A model generated the notes under the pieces. It was not told the origin of the DNA. It searched no databases and saw only the letters and a list, made by a program, of their open reading frames with translations. Below, piece by piece: positions 36,551 to 44,976 of a stretch of 64,000 nt of DNA (position 1 is its first letter; each line of letters opens with the position of its first letter). Source of the stretch: JAYOFM01 sp038117225. GTDB lineage: Bacteria > Pseudomonadota > Alphaproteobacteria > Rhodospirillales > Casp-alpha2. Both the position numbers and the translations under genes were made by a program. The DNA lies in NCBI GenBank assembly GCA_038117225.1, contig JAYOFM010000004.1:1-64000 (forward strand). Direction: 5' to 3'.

Positions 36551-37119
36551 TCGCCGCGCCGGCTCGCCCCGCCGCCATCATCATGGCGATCCTCCTGTCC
36601 GCGCTCCCGCTGCCGGCGGCGGCACAGCAGTCAGCCGGTGGCTTTACCGAAAACGAAATTATCGCCGCCGCGACGGGATTATTCGGCGCCACGGCGGAAG
36701 GCGTCGCCACGGTGATCGAGAAGGTCTTTGACGATCTTGGCCGACCGACCGCCTACATCGCCGGCGAGGAAATGTCCGGCGCCTTCATCGTCGGGTTGCG
36801 TTACGGCAAGGGCGAGATCACGCTGAAAGGCGCCGCCGCCCGCCCCATCTTCTGGCAGGGGCCATCGGTCGGTTTCGATTTCGGCGGCAACGCGTCTAAA
36901 GTATTCGTGTTGATCTACGGCGTCGACACGGTTGAGGCCTTGCACCGGCGCTTTCCCGGGATCGAGGGGTCTTTCTATTTCGTCGCCGGCATGGGGGTGA
37001 ACTACCAAGCGGATTCCGGCATCACGCTGGCGCCGATCCGCACCGGTGTCGGATTACGGCAGGGCGCCAACATCGGCTATCTGCACTATGGTCCACGGCA
37101 CTCGTGGGTGCCGTTCTAA
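36523..37119 (+). CDS. EipA-family (DUF1134) envelope protein
   Basis: A 198-aa periplasmic protein of the DUF1134 family. A signal peptide (about residues 1-36, ending PAAAQQ) is followed by FTENEIIAAATGLFGATAEGVATVIEKVF and the core YIAGEEMSGAFIVGLRYGKG, FWQGPSVGFDFGGNASK, VYGVDTVEALHRRFPG-like segments. Brucella EipA is the characterised member and supports envelope integrity. The ATG at 36523 lies inside the DUF2336 gene; a second start at 36583 would shorten the signal. A role in the cell envelope is inferred from family. Confidence 0.88.
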   Translation: MVSRLLQRVIAAPARPAAIIMAILLSALPLPAAAQQSAGGFTENEIIAAATGLFGATAEGVATVIEKVFDDLGRPTAYIAGEEMSGAFIVGLRYGKGEITLKGAAARPIFWQGPSVGFDFGGNASKVFVLIYGVDTVEALHRRFPGIEGSFYFVAGMGVNYQADSGITLAPIRTGVGLRQGANIGYLHYGPRHSWVPF

Positions 37120-37130
37120 AAAAGGAAAAC

Positions 37131-37148
37131 CGGGACTCAAAAGCCCCG
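37131..37148 (-). terminator. Hairpin with T-rich tail ending the 65-aa gene
   Basis: An imperfect 7-bp stem (CGGGACT / AGCCCCG, one mismatch) with a CAAA loop lies just past the stop of the minus-strand gene at 37153. On the minus strand it is followed by GTTTTCCTTTTTT (37119-37130). It also separates the convergent EipA gene. Confidence 0.55.
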
Positions 37149-37152
37149 ATGA

Positions 37153-37350
37153 TCAGCAGCCGCTACGCCAGTTGTTCTTGGCAAGCGGCCCGCTGGCGGC
37201 GCGGAACGCGCTGTTGAACTGCTTCTCACGCTTGGTGATTCCGGGTGCCGGCTTCGCTGGCGCCGCATCGTCGTCGTCGTCGCCTCGCCCTTCGGCCCCC
37301 ACTTTTTCGTCCAGCAGGTCCTTCACCGATTTGAAAGTGTCCGCGGGCAT
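37153..37350 (-). CDS. Small hypothetical protein (65 aa) with Asp tract
   Basis: The ATG at 37350 has a GGAGAGGG ribosome-binding site; the frame is open for another 15 codons upstream without such support. The protein begins MPADTFKSVKDLLDEKVGAE, then has an acidic run (GDDDDDAAP), a Pro/Ala stretch and a basic C-terminus ending NNWRSGC. No family is recognised. The terminator at 37131-37148 marks it as a monocistronic gene. Confidence 0.5.
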   Translation of the reverse strand: MPADTFKSVKDLLDEKVGAEGRGDDDDDAAPAKPAPGITKREKQFNSAFRAASGPLAKNNWRSGC

Positions 37351-37680
37351 CGCCCTCTCCACGCCAAGTCCCGATCCGTCGGTACAATCCGACACGCCTC
37401 CGCGTAAAGTATCAAAACGCCGGGTGGTGAGTCGAGGCAGCTTTGAGCAGTTTTTCCACGTTTATAATCCGACCGCGCGCGAGTGACGCGGGACACTTCC
37501 ACGCGACGGCAATTGTCGTAGTCTTCAAGGTGATGTGAAAAACGCGGTCACGGATGACCGGGTCCGCGTCTCCACGAAACGGCAAACCATCGGAAACGGT
37601 GGGGCGCAAAATCACCGGCCTACGGCGCCATCTCCTTCGACCGGCGCCACGGCAGCGGGATTACCGAACGGAGGACCAGC
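37351..37680. other. Intergenic gap (330 bases), no gene recognised
   Basis: Lies between the divergent 65-aa and 49-aa genes. I see AT-rich patches around 37437-37475 (GTTTATAATC) that could be promoter elements for the 65-aa gene, and no convincing -10/-35 pair, hairpin or ORF. A minus-strand open frame at 37412-37615 has no ribosome-binding site and unremarkable composition. Confidence 0.4.
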
Positions 37681-37830
37681 ATGATCGAATTCATTCTGAC
37701 CGCTCTCGTCGCCATGTGGGATTTCTGGTGCGTCCCGTTCGCGCTGCTGCCCTACGGCGACCCTTACGGCGCCGCCGCGGCGCTGTTCATCGTCGGCGCC
37801 TTCGCGACCAAGCGATTCATCAACGGCTAG
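37681..37830 (+). CDS. Membrane microprotein (49 aa)
   Basis: The ATG at 37681 follows a strong ribosome-binding site, ACGGAGG, seven bases upstream. The 49 residues include two hydrophobic stretches: residues 2-24 (IEFILTALVAMWDFWCVPF) and 33-42 (AAAALFIVGAF), joined by a LLPYGDPYG turn, ending TKRFING. It is probably a small integral membrane protein with both ends exposed on the same side. It sits immediately upstream of the convergent tRNA-His gene. No family is recognised. Confidence 0.65.
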   Translation: MIEFILTALVAMWDFWCVPFALLPYGDPYGAAAALFIVGAFATKRFING

Positions 37831-37851
37831 TTTGTCTGGCGGGGCGGAAAA

Positions 37852-37929
37852 TGGGGTGGCTGACGAGATTTGAACTCGCGACCTCCGGGATCACAACCCG
37901 GCGCTCTAACCAACTGAGCTACAGCCACC
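37852..37929 (-). tRNA. tRNA-His (GTG anticodon)
   Basis: The minus strand forms a full cloverleaf. The acceptor stem is GTGGCTG/CAGCCAC with an extra 5' G (G-1) opposite C73, the mark of histidine tRNA. The D arm is TAGCTCAGTTGGTTAGAGC, the anticodon loop TTGTGAT (anticodon GTG), and the T arm AGTTCAAATCTCGTC-type. The 3' CCA is encoded (37852-37854). It lies between the 49-aa gene and the convergent acetolactate-synthase-like gene. Confidence 0.95.
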
Positions 37930-38019
37930 ATCGATCTGCGATCAATGTGGGCGCATCATTAGACGCCCGCTCTCGGAGCGTCAAGCGCCGCCAAATGGGG
38001 CCGCCAGCGTCGCCCGTTG

Positions 38020-39570
38020 CTACGGCATGACGGCTTCGATCAGGTAGGGACCCGGCGTGGCGATCCCGCGCGCCAACGCGGTCTCGAAGCCGGCCGCGTC
38101 ATCGACCCGTTCGGCCGCGACGCCCATGCCGGCGGCAAGATGAACCCAGTCCAGGTCCGGACGATCGAGGGTCAGCATATCCATGGCCGACGGTCCCGGG
38201 TTGGCGACGCCGACATTGGTCATCTCGCCGAGCAGAATTTTATATGTCCGATTGGCGAACAGCACGGTGGTGACATCCAGGCCCTCGCGGGCCTGCGTCC
38301 ACAGCGCCTGCAGGGTGTACATGGCCGAACCGTCGGATTGCAGCGCCAGCACCTTGCGATCGGGCGCCGCCACCGCCGCGCCGGTGGCCAGCGGCAGGCC
38401 GGTGCCGATGGCGCCGCCGGTGTTCTGCAACCAGTCGTGCCGCGGCGATCCCTCGGTATATTCCAGCAGCTTGCGGCCCGAGGTAATGCTTTCATCGGCG
38501 ATGATGGCGTTTTCGGGAATCGCCCGGCCGATGAGAATACCGAGGGTTTCCGGATCGAGAACAGACGTCGTCAACGGGAAATCCCGTGGCGCGGCGAGCA
38601 CCGGTGCCGCGCCGCCGGCGTCCAGCGCGTCGACCAAGGCGGCGAGCGCCGCCACGCCATCTTCCTCGGGCGCCGTCAGTGTCGTCACGTCGCAGGTGTC
38701 CGGCAGCAGGCGGCCCGGCTTGCCCGGGTAGGCGAAGAAGCCGACCGGCTCCTTGGCGCCGACCAGCACCATGTCACGGAAATCGGCCAGTATGGCGCGC
38801 GCCTGATCGACCACATAGGGCACGCGGTTTACCGGCACGCGTCCCGCGCCACGGGCGATGCGGCGGTTCGACGTCGGCATCAGCAACGCCGCCCCGGTCT
38901 TGGCGGCGATGCGGCCGGCGAGGTCAAGCCCTTGCTCGCTCAGCGCCGCGCCGGTCAGCAGCAGCGCCGCCTTGGGACTGTCGCGCAGCACCCGCGCCGC
39001 GGCGTCGATGGTATCCCTCGACGGCACCGGTGGCGCTGGCGGCGCCTTGATGACCGCGTCGGCGGCGGCGCCTTCGTCCCAGGCGGCGTCGCCGGGCAGG
39101 ATCAGCGTGGCGATGCGCCCCGGATAAGTGGTGGCCATGCGGATGGCCGTCGCGGTATCGGCGGCGACGGTTTTCGGCCCGGTCGCGGTGCCGACCCAAT
39201 CGGACACCGGCCGCGCGATACCGGCGATGTCCGATGTCAGCGGCGCGTCGTACTTGATATGATAGCTGGCGTGCTCGCCGACCACGTTGACCATCGGCGT
39301 GTTGGCGCGGCGCGCGTTGTGGATATTGGCGAGACCGTTGGCCAGGCCCGACCCCAGGTGCAGCAGGGTCACCGCCGGCTTGCCGGTAATGCGGGCATAG
39401 CCATCGGCGGCGCCGGTGACGACGTTTTCCTGCAGCCCCAGCACGCAGCGCAATTCCGGATGGCGATCGAGCGCGGCGACGAAATGCATTTCCGAGGTTC
39501 CCGGGTTGGCGAAACACACCTCGATGCCGCCGGCGATCAAGGTCCGTACCAGGCTTTCGGCTCCGATCAT
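38020..39570 (-). CDS. Acetolactate synthase-like ThDP-dependent enzyme
   Basis: A 516-aa protein of the acetolactate synthase / benzoylformate decarboxylase family. The Pyr domain carries FANPGTSEMHFVAALDR and the catalytic Glu in VLGLQENVVTGAADGYAR. The PP domain has the ThDP motif ALQSDGSAMYTLQALWTQAR ... VLFAN. It is shorter than biosynthetic IlvB (about 560-590 aa), and no small subunit gene is near. That points to a catabolic carboligase/decarboxylase role, not branched-chain synthesis. It is divergent from an aminotransferase, which would supply or consume a 2-oxo acid. Confidence 0.85.
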   Translation of the reverse strand: MIGAESLVRTLIAGGIEVCFANPGTSEMHFVAALDRHPELRCVLGLQENVVTGAADGYARITGKPAVTLLHLGSGLANGLANIHNARRANTPMVNVVGEHASYHIKYDAPLTSDIAGIARPVSDWVGTATGPKTVAADTATAIRMATTYPGRIATLILPGDAAWDEGAAADAVIKAPPAPPVPSRDTIDAAARVLRDSPKAALLLTGAALSEQGLDLAGRIAAKTGAALLMPTSNRRIARGAGRVPVNRVPYVVDQARAILADFRDMVLVGAKEPVGFFAYPGKPGRLLPDTCDVTTLTAPEEDGVAALAALVDALDAGGAAPVLAAPRDFPLTTSVLDPETLGILIGRAIPENAIIADESITSGRKLLEYTEGSPRHDWLQNTGGAIGTGLPLATGAAVAAPDRKVLALQSDGSAMYTLQALWTQAREGLDVTTVLFANRTYKILLGEMTNVGVANPGPSAMDMLTLDRPDLDWVHLAAGMGVAAERVDDAAGFETALARGIATPGPYLIEAVMP

Positions 39571-39668
39571 GATTTTTCCTCGTGTTACGCCGCTCGTCTT
39601 GCTTCGTAAGCTTTGCTATGAACACATCGGCCGCGCAAGGCCCGATCAGTTTCAAGGAAACGCACGGA

Positions 39669-40841
39669 ATGCCGCACACAGCAGCCGCCATCGACAGGCT
39701 CGGCACGGAATCAGCCTTCTCGGTGCTCGCCCGCGCCACCGCCCTCGCCGCCCAGGGCAGGGACATCATCAATCTCGGCATCGGCCAGCCGGATTTCCAG
39801 ACGCCGGACCACATCGTCGAGGCCGCCGTCAAGGCGCTGCGTGATGGCCACCACGGCTATACCCCGGCGAACGGCGTCCCGGAGCTGCGCCGAGCGGTCG
39901 CCGCCGACATCGCCCGCCACCGCGGCGTCGAGGTCGATCCCGATCACGTCATCATCGTTCCCGGTGGCAAGGTCACCATGTTCTTCGCCATTCTGATGTT
40001 CGGCGAACCGAGGGCGGAGATCATCTACCCCAATCCGGGCTTCCCCATCTATGAAAGCATGATCGGGTTTTCCGGCGCCAAACCGGTCCCGATGCCGTTG
40101 CACGAAGCCAATGACTTTTCGTTTTCGGCCGAGGAGGTGCTCGGCCTGATCACGCCGGCGACGCGATTGCTGATCCTCAACAGCCCGGCCAATCCGACCG
40201 GCGGCGCCGTGCCGAAGCAGGAAATGGACGCCCTCGCCGAGGGTCTGGAGCGCCACCCCCATGTCGCCATCCTGTCCGACGAGATCTACAGCCGCATGCT
40301 CTATGATGGCCGCGAACACGCCAGCCTGCTTGCCTACCCGCACCTGCGGGACCGGGTCATCCTGCTCGACGGCTGGTCGAAGACCTACGCCATGACCGGC
40401 TGGCGGCTCGGCTACGCGGTGTGGCCGGAAGCCCTGGTCGATGCGGCGACGCGGCTGTGCATCAACAGCCACAGTTGCGTCAACGCGCCGACCCAATGGG
40501 CCGGCGTCGCCGCGCTGGAAGGCCCGCAGGACGCGGTCGACGCCATGATGACGGCGTTCGCCGAACGGCGCCGCGTCATCCTCACGGAACTCAATCAGAT
40601 TCCCGGTTTTCGCTGTGCCGAGCCGGGCGGCGCGTTCTACACCTTCCCCAATATTGAAGGCACCGGTCTCGGCGCCACCCAACTTCAGGACAAGCTGTTG
40701 AACGACGCCGGCGTCGCCACCCTGTCCGGCACCAGCTTCGGCAGCATGGGTGAAGGCTATATCCGCATTTCCTACGCCAACTCGGCCGAAAACATCCGCG
40801 AAGCCGCCAAGCGCATCCGCGCCTGTCTCGGTGACGCCTAA
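39669..40841 (+). CDS. Class I/II PLP-dependent aminotransferase
   Basis: A 390-aa fold-type I aminotransferase. The N-terminal DIINLGIGQPDFQTPDHIVE, the Asn and Pro in LLILNSPANPTGG, the Asp-Glu-x-Tyr of LSDEIYSRMLYDG and the Schiff-base Lys in LLDGWSKTYAMTGWRLGYAV are all present. The likely start is the ATG at 39669, with AAGGA 13 bases upstream, rather than 39582 or 39618. Amino donor specificity (aspartate, alanine or aromatic) cannot be read. The next gene, another PLP enzyme, starts 37 bases after it, probably as an operon. Divergent from the ThDP enzyme. Confidence 0.9.
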   Translation: MPHTAAAIDRLGTESAFSVLARATALAAQGRDIINLGIGQPDFQTPDHIVEAAVKALRDGHHGYTPANGVPELRRAVAADIARHRGVEVDPDHVIIVPGGKVTMFFAILMFGEPRAEIIYPNPGFPIYESMIGFSGAKPVPMPLHEANDFSFSAEEVLGLITPATRLLILNSPANPTGGAVPKQEMDALAEGLERHPHVAILSDEIYSRMLYDGREHASLLAYPHLRDRVILLDGWSKTYAMTGWRLGYAVWPEALVDAATRLCINSHSCVNAPTQWAGVAALEGPQDAVDAMMTAFAERRRVILTELNQIPGFRCAEPGGAFYTFPNIEGTGLGATQLQDKLLNDAGVATLSGTSFGSMGEGYIRISYANSAENIREAAKRIRACLGDA

Positions 40842-40878
40842 CCGTGTTAGACTTCAAGCCCCCTTCAGGAGAGCGACG

Positions 40879-42171
40879 ATGACCGAAATGCGAAGCCAAG
40901 CCGACTACTACGCCTCCGCCGAAGACACCCTGCCGGGCGCGGGCCTCGGCGCCTACAAGCTGGCCGACGACGTGCGCTTCATCGTCAAGCGCGGCGAGGG
41001 ATCGAAGCTCGAGGACATGGACGGCAATACCTACATCGATTACGTCTGCGGCGCCGGCGCCATGATCCTCGGCAATGCCAACCCGGCCGTGGTCGCGGCG
41101 GCGCAGGCGCGGATGGCCGACGGCTTTCATTTCTTCGGCACCCTCAATAACGCCTGCATCGAACTGGCGCGGGAACTGGCCGACGCCATCCCGTGCGCCG
41201 AACGGGTCGTCTTCTCGACCACCGGCGGCGAGGCGACGTTCTATGTCATGCGCATGGCGCGCGCCTTCACGGGGCGGAACAAGGTCCTCAAGTTCGAAGG
41301 CGGCTACCACGGCAACCACGACTATTCGCAGATTGCCATCTCACCGAAGGCGCTGTCGAATTACCCGTCGGGCCGGCCGGAAACCGGCGGCATCCCCGAC
41401 GTGCTGCCGTCGACGGTGCTGATCGCGCCGTATAACGACCTGGAGGTGGTGCGCAAGCTGGTCGAGGAAAACCGCGATGATCTGGCGTGCGTCATCGTCG
41501 AGCCGGTGCAGCGGATCATCTGGCCGGCGCCCGGGTTTCTGGAGGGCCTGCGCAAGATTTGCGACGACAACGGCGTGCTGCTGGCGTTCGACGAAGTGGT
41601 CACCGGGTTCCGCCTCGCCTACGGCGGCGCGCAGGAAAAATTCGGCGTCATCCCCGACCTCGCGGCCTACGGCAAGGTGGTCGGCGGCGGCGCGCATCTG
41701 GGCGCCGTCGCGGGCCGCGCCGATATCATCGATCTGGCCAATCCGGCCAACAAGGCGGAACCGACCTACGCCCAGGTCAACGGCACCCTGCATGGCAATC
41801 CGCTGGCCTCCGTGATCGGCCAGGCGACGCTCGCGGAACTCAAGAAGCCCGGCACCTACGCCGCCCTCGACGCCAAGGGCGACAGCCTGCGCAAGGAATT
41901 GCAGGCGGTCCTCGATCGCCGCGGCCTGCCCGCCGTGTGTTGCGGTGGCGGCTCGTTCTGGCAGATCCTGTTCCTCGGACAGGCGCCGCGCACCTATGCC
42001 GACATGCTCGACGTCGACACCGCCCGCACCAAGGCGCTCGACGAAGCCTTGATCAAGGAAGGCATTTACGTGTTGCCAAACGTGCGCCGCTTCGTCTCCG
42101 CCGCCCACACCGACGCCGACATCGAAGCCACCGCCAAGGCCCTCGACGCCGCCTGCCGGCGGGTCGGCTGA
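40879..42171 (+). CDS. Class III aminotransferase, glutamate-1-semialdehyde-aminomutase-like
   Basis: A 430-aa PLP enzyme. It opens with a substrate-domain segment (LPGAGLGAYKL), then EDMDGNTYIDYVCGAGAMIL, the PLP-phosphate GGEATFYVMRMARAFTG, FDEVVTGFRLAYGGAQEKFG, and the Lys of AAYGKVVGGGAHLGAVAG. The fold resembles HemL, but the ILFLGQAPRTYADMLDVD stretch suggests a transaminase acting on amines or amino acids instead of true HemL. The start at 40879 has AGGAG nearby. Downstream of the class I aminotransferase. Confidence 0.85.
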   Translation: MTEMRSQADYYASAEDTLPGAGLGAYKLADDVRFIVKRGEGSKLEDMDGNTYIDYVCGAGAMILGNANPAVVAAAQARMADGFHFFGTLNNACIELARELADAIPCAERVVFSTTGGEATFYVMRMARAFTGRNKVLKFEGGYHGNHDYSQIAISPKALSNYPSGRPETGGIPDVLPSTVLIAPYNDLEVVRKLVEENRDDLACVIVEPVQRIIWPAPGFLEGLRKICDDNGVLLAFDEVVTGFRLAYGGAQEKFGVIPDLAAYGKVVGGGAHLGAVAGRADIIDLANPANKAEPTYAQVNGTLHGNPLASVIGQATLAELKKPGTYAALDAKGDSLRKELQAVLDRRGLPAVCCGGGSFWQILFLGQAPRTYADMLDVDTARTKALDEALIKEGIYVLPNVRRFVSAAHTDADIEATAKALDAACRRVG

Positions 42172-42277
42172 CGGCAACGGGTCTCGACGCATGCTATTTT
42201 ATGCGGATACTACGTATTGCACTGCAACATGACAGTGCTACGAGGCGCCTCCCCTAGCCCAGACCGGAGTGATTGCC

Positions 42278-42691
42278 TTGAACGTCCGCACCGTAAAACT
42301 TACCCTGCCCTGCCTCGCGGCGGCGCTGCTTTCCGGGTGCGGGATCGTTCCCGTCGCTTTCTCCGCCGGCCACATGGCCGCCAATGGCCTCAGCTATGTC
42401 ACCACTGGCAAAAGCACCACCGATCATCTGGTCTCGGGCCTGACCGGCGACGACTGCGCACTGCACCGGGCCTTGGCTGACCGCCCGGTCTGCGACGCGG
42501 GCCCCGACGATGTGGCCGCGCTTCACGACGCTGGGGATCCCTTGCTCGGCCGCGCCCGGTCAGTTCACCGGACCGACAGCCGATATGGCGGCAATCGTTC
42601 CAATGCTTGGCGCGCCGTGCAGAATGTCGGCATCATGGACCAACATGCCGACGTGTTCGACCGAGCCGACCGCTCCATCACCGGTTTTTAG
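42278..42691 (+). CDS. Lipoprotein, first of a tandem pair
   Basis: Starts at TTG 42278 (GGAG eight bases upstream); a GTG at 42269 overlaps that site and is less likely. The signal peptide ends in the lipobox LLSGC, where lipidated Cys is residue 21 with this start. The region SYVTTGKSTTDHLVSGLTG matches the next gene's SYAATGKGTADHLISGLTG; both then share (D/E)DCA...PVC. After that the tail (about 60 residues, Asp/Arg-rich) has no counterpart in the second gene. Likely extracytoplasmic. Family: small alphaproteobacterial lipoproteins without known function. Confidence 0.65.
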   Translation: MNVRTVKLTLPCLAAALLSGCGIVPVAFSAGHMAANGLSYVTTGKSTTDHLVSGLTGDDCALHRALADRPVCDAGPDDVAALHDAGDPLLGRARSVHRTDSRYGGNRSNAWRAVQNVGIMDQHADVFDRADRSITGF

Positions 42692-42780
42692 GGTTCGCTT
42701 GTTTCCCTAAGGTGCGTCATGGCGCGCGGCGTGACCGCAAGATATGCTGCATTCGCATTGTGTGATCGGAGCCAGAACAC

Positions 42781-43062
42781 GTGAGCAAGCACATCATTCG
42801 GCCGGTCTACCGGTCCATCGTCGTCACCCTTGCAGTATGGGGCTTGTCCGCCTGCGCCGGCGTTCCCGTCGCCGTTACGGCGGGCACAATCGCCGTCGAC
42901 GGCTTCAGCTACGCCGCCACCGGCAAGGGCACGGCGGATCACTTGATATCCGGATTGACCGGCGAGGACTGCGCCATGCTGCGCGGCTTCAACGATAAAC
43001 CCGTGTGCCGTCCCAATACGTCGACATTGCTGGCCGACGCGGGCACCGCCCCGATGGGGTGA
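42781..43062 (+). CDS. Lipoprotein, second of a tandem pair
   Basis: A 93-aa lipoprotein; the lipobox LSAC places the lipidated Cys at residue 25 (GLSACAGVPVAVTAGTIAVD). The body is SYAATGKGTADHLISGLTGEDCAMLRGFNDKPVC, closely related to the upstream gene. It ends 16 residues after that Cys. Downstream in another frame (43066-43202) a Pro/Ala-rich run reads to a TGA, which might be a frameshifted tail. The short, simple genes probably arose by duplication. Confidence 0.65.
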   Translation: MSKHIIRPVYRSIVVTLAVWGLSACAGVPVAVTAGTIAVDGFSYAATGKGTADHLISGLTGEDCAMLRGFNDKPVCRPNTSTLLADAGTAPMG

Positions 43063-43222
43063 TGGTTCCGGTGTCAGCGGGCATGCGGACGCTACCATCC
43101 GCCGCCCAAGCCAATCCGACGCCACAGCCGACCATTGCGTCGATCATGCGCGGGCATCTTCGCGCCTTCAACATGGCCAACGGCATCAAACCGGCGAACT
43201 GACAGCCGGCCCAAAGCCGAAA

Positions 43223-44107
43223 TCAGTGATTCAGCAGCATCGGGATCGGCGACCCATTGAGCATCTCGTAGGTCGTGCCGCCGAGGATGCGTTCGCGTAG
43301 TCGCGATTGCCCATAGGCCCCCATGATAATCAGATCGACCTCCAGTTTACGTGCCTCACCGATGATGACATCGGCCAACGCATGGGAGGTATCGTCGATC
43401 CGCACCACGTCGGCATGAATGTCGTGGCGTGCCAGATGCTCCGTGATGCCGGAACCCGGTTCGCCGCCGTGCTGATCGGGTTTCAGATTGATGGCCAGGA
43501 TGTGCACGCTGTCGGCGTTGCGCGTGAAGGGTCGGGAATTGTGAATGGCGCGAGTCGCCAGAGGACTGCGGTCCCAGGCGATCATCACCCGCCGGCCGAC
43601 CCCGAGGTCCTTGGCGGCGGTCGGCACCACGAGAACCGGATGGCCGACGGAAAGAATCAAATGGTCGGTCACCGTCTCGCCGAACCGGCGCGCGCTGTCG
43701 GGGCCCGGCTGACCGACGATCGCGACATCCGAAAACCTCGCTTCGTGGGTCAACACGTCCATCAGCGCGCCCGTGTCGCTGGTCCAATTGTGCTTGATGC
43801 CCGCCTCGTTCGCCGCTTCGAGGAATCGATCACGCGCCGCCTCGGCGGCAAAACGCGCGTGCTCCTGGTGGGCGTTCTCTAGATCGTGCGCTTTTCTGTC
43901 GAAATCCTGCAACGAACGGCCGCCAAAATCTGGTACGGCGTAGTTCGCCGGCGCCCTCGTCGCCGGCGCCGGTCCGGTATTTTTCGAACCGACATAAAGT
44001 CCCGTCAGGTGGGCGTCGTGGGTGGATGCCAAGCGGATGGCGTAATCCTGCCGAACGGCACCGTTGGTGCTGTTATCGGCATGCAACATAATGTCCTTGA
44101 GCGGCAT
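43223..44107 (-). CDS. Universal stress protein, tandem-domain type
   Basis: A 294-aa protein. The N-terminal half (PLKDIMLHADNSTNGAVRQD to about residue 150) is a degenerate USP domain, and the C-terminal half is canonical: RRVMIAWDRSPLATRAIHNS and IIMGAYGQSRLRERILGGTTYEMLNGSPIPMLLNH, which carries the GxxGxxxxxxxGG(T/S) ATP-binding motif. Annotated USPs of this architecture respond to stress and may bind ATP. It faces away from the cupin gene across a 338-base region. Confidence 0.88.
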   Translation of the reverse strand: MPLKDIMLHADNSTNGAVRQDYAIRLASTHDAHLTGLYVGSKNTGPAPATRAPANYAVPDFGGRSLQDFDRKAHDLENAHQEHARFAAEAARDRFLEAANEAGIKHNWTSDTGALMDVLTHEARFSDVAIVGQPGPDSARRFGETVTDHLILSVGHPVLVVPTAAKDLGVGRRVMIAWDRSPLATRAIHNSRPFTRNADSVHILAINLKPDQHGGEPGSGITEHLARHDIHADVVRIDDTSHALADVIIGEARKLEVDLIIMGAYGQSRLRERILGGTTYEMLNGSPIPMLLNH

Positions 44108-44445
44108 GAGATTCTCTTTTTCTGTTTCGTTCCTTAGGCTTTGTCCACACGGTTATTATGGTATCGACCCCGCGATGGCCTATCGTACCGCCTCAAGCAT
44201 GCGCATGCCACGGCCGGCCGGGCAAGATTACTGGAACATTCGTCATACAGGCCATGAATTGACGTCATGATCGGCGCCAGCCGTCCAGGATGCCAGGATA
44301 CGGCGCATTGATGCCGATCGCGACCTCACGGTACAAATTGGCCAAATTGTCACTCATGGCGGTGACCACGGACTCGCCGCGGGTTTCTAAGGACATTTGA
44401 AGGCGCCTACCCTCATCGACGACCATTTTCATCAGGAGTAGAACC
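44108..44445. other. Gap (338 bases) between a USP gene and a cupin gene
   Basis: The strip is divergent. The right part holds a minus-strand open frame (44265-44432, 55 codons from ATG 44432) reading MKMVVDEGRRLQMSLETRGE to INAPYPGILDGWRRS. It looks coding by composition but lacks a ribosome-binding site, and its start is only 13 bases from the cupin gene. The left part contains GCATGCGCATGC around 44198-44210, a self-complementary run. I see no strong promoter. Confidence 0.4.
44265..44432 (-). CDS. Possible small protein (55 aa)
   Basis: An open frame with amphipathic helix-like sequence (DNLANLYREVAIGINAPYPG) and a GWRRS C-terminus. Composition is protein-like, with an early acidic/basic region (VVDEGRRLQMSLETRGESVV). 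It lacks a recognisable ribosome-binding site, and its upstream sequence overlaps the cupin gene's leader. It may be a phasin-like fragment or a chance ORF. Reported at low confidence. Confidence 0.2.
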   Translation of the reverse strand: MKMVVDEGRRLQMSLETRGESVVTAMSDNLANLYREVAIGINAPYPGILDGWRRS

Positions 44446-44859
44446 ATGAAACCAAGAATCGTCAGGGCCAACGAAGGAGTCACCAAGATCGCCCCGGCCG
44501 ACAAATTCGTCGGCCAGGTGTTGCAGGATCAGGTCTTCGTGCCGGAAGATCCGTCGCGCATGCGCGTCACCCGGGTCACCTTCACGCCGGGCGGGCGCAC
44601 CAACTGGCACGCCCACGCGGTCGGCCAGGTGCTGTACGTGCTGTCCGGCGTCGGCCGCTACCAACTGGACGGTCACCCGGTGGCCGAAATCCGCCCCGGC
44701 GACAGCGTCGTCATTCCGCCCCAGACTCGCCACTGGCACGGCGCCGCGCCGGACCAGATGATGTGTCACCTGGCGCTGTCGGAATCCGACGACACCGGCG
44801 CCGCCACCGAATGGCTGGAACCGGTCAGCGAGGAGGACTACGCAGCGGCGCCGGCCTAG
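44446..44859 (+). CDS. Cupin domain protein
   Basis: A 137-aa single-domain cupin. Motif 1 reads GGRTNWHAHAVGQVLYVLSG (two His, Gln), and motif 2 RPGDSVVIPPQTRHWHGAAP (final His), so three histidines and a Gln are available to bind metal. The WHAHAVGQ pattern is that of the manganese cupin hydroxynitrile lyases and related small cupins. The reaction is unknown. Ribosome-binding site AGGAG lies seven bases before the ATG. A two-domain USP gene follows after 117 bases. Confidence 0.88.
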   Translation: MKPRIVRANEGVTKIAPADKFVGQVLQDQVFVPEDPSRMRVTRVTFTPGGRTNWHAHAVGQVLYVLSGVGRYQLDGHPVAEIRPGDSVVIPPQTRHWHGAAPDQMMCHLALSESDDTGAATEWLEPVSEEDYAAAPA

Positions 44860-44976
44860 AACGGCCCTCCCCTCCCATAGAGCGGCGGGCACGGACCTGA
44901 GGGAGATCAATGACCTGGGTGGAGGGGCCGTCTAGGCTGAGTCGTTGCCCCATCAATCGCAAACCCAGGAGGCATC

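Noticed and set aside
38017..39609. 530-aa plus-strand frame opposite the ThDP enzyme
   Set aside because: It is a mirror of the GC-biased minus-strand gene; no family motif, no ribosome-binding site, and the opposite strand carries clear ThDP motifs.
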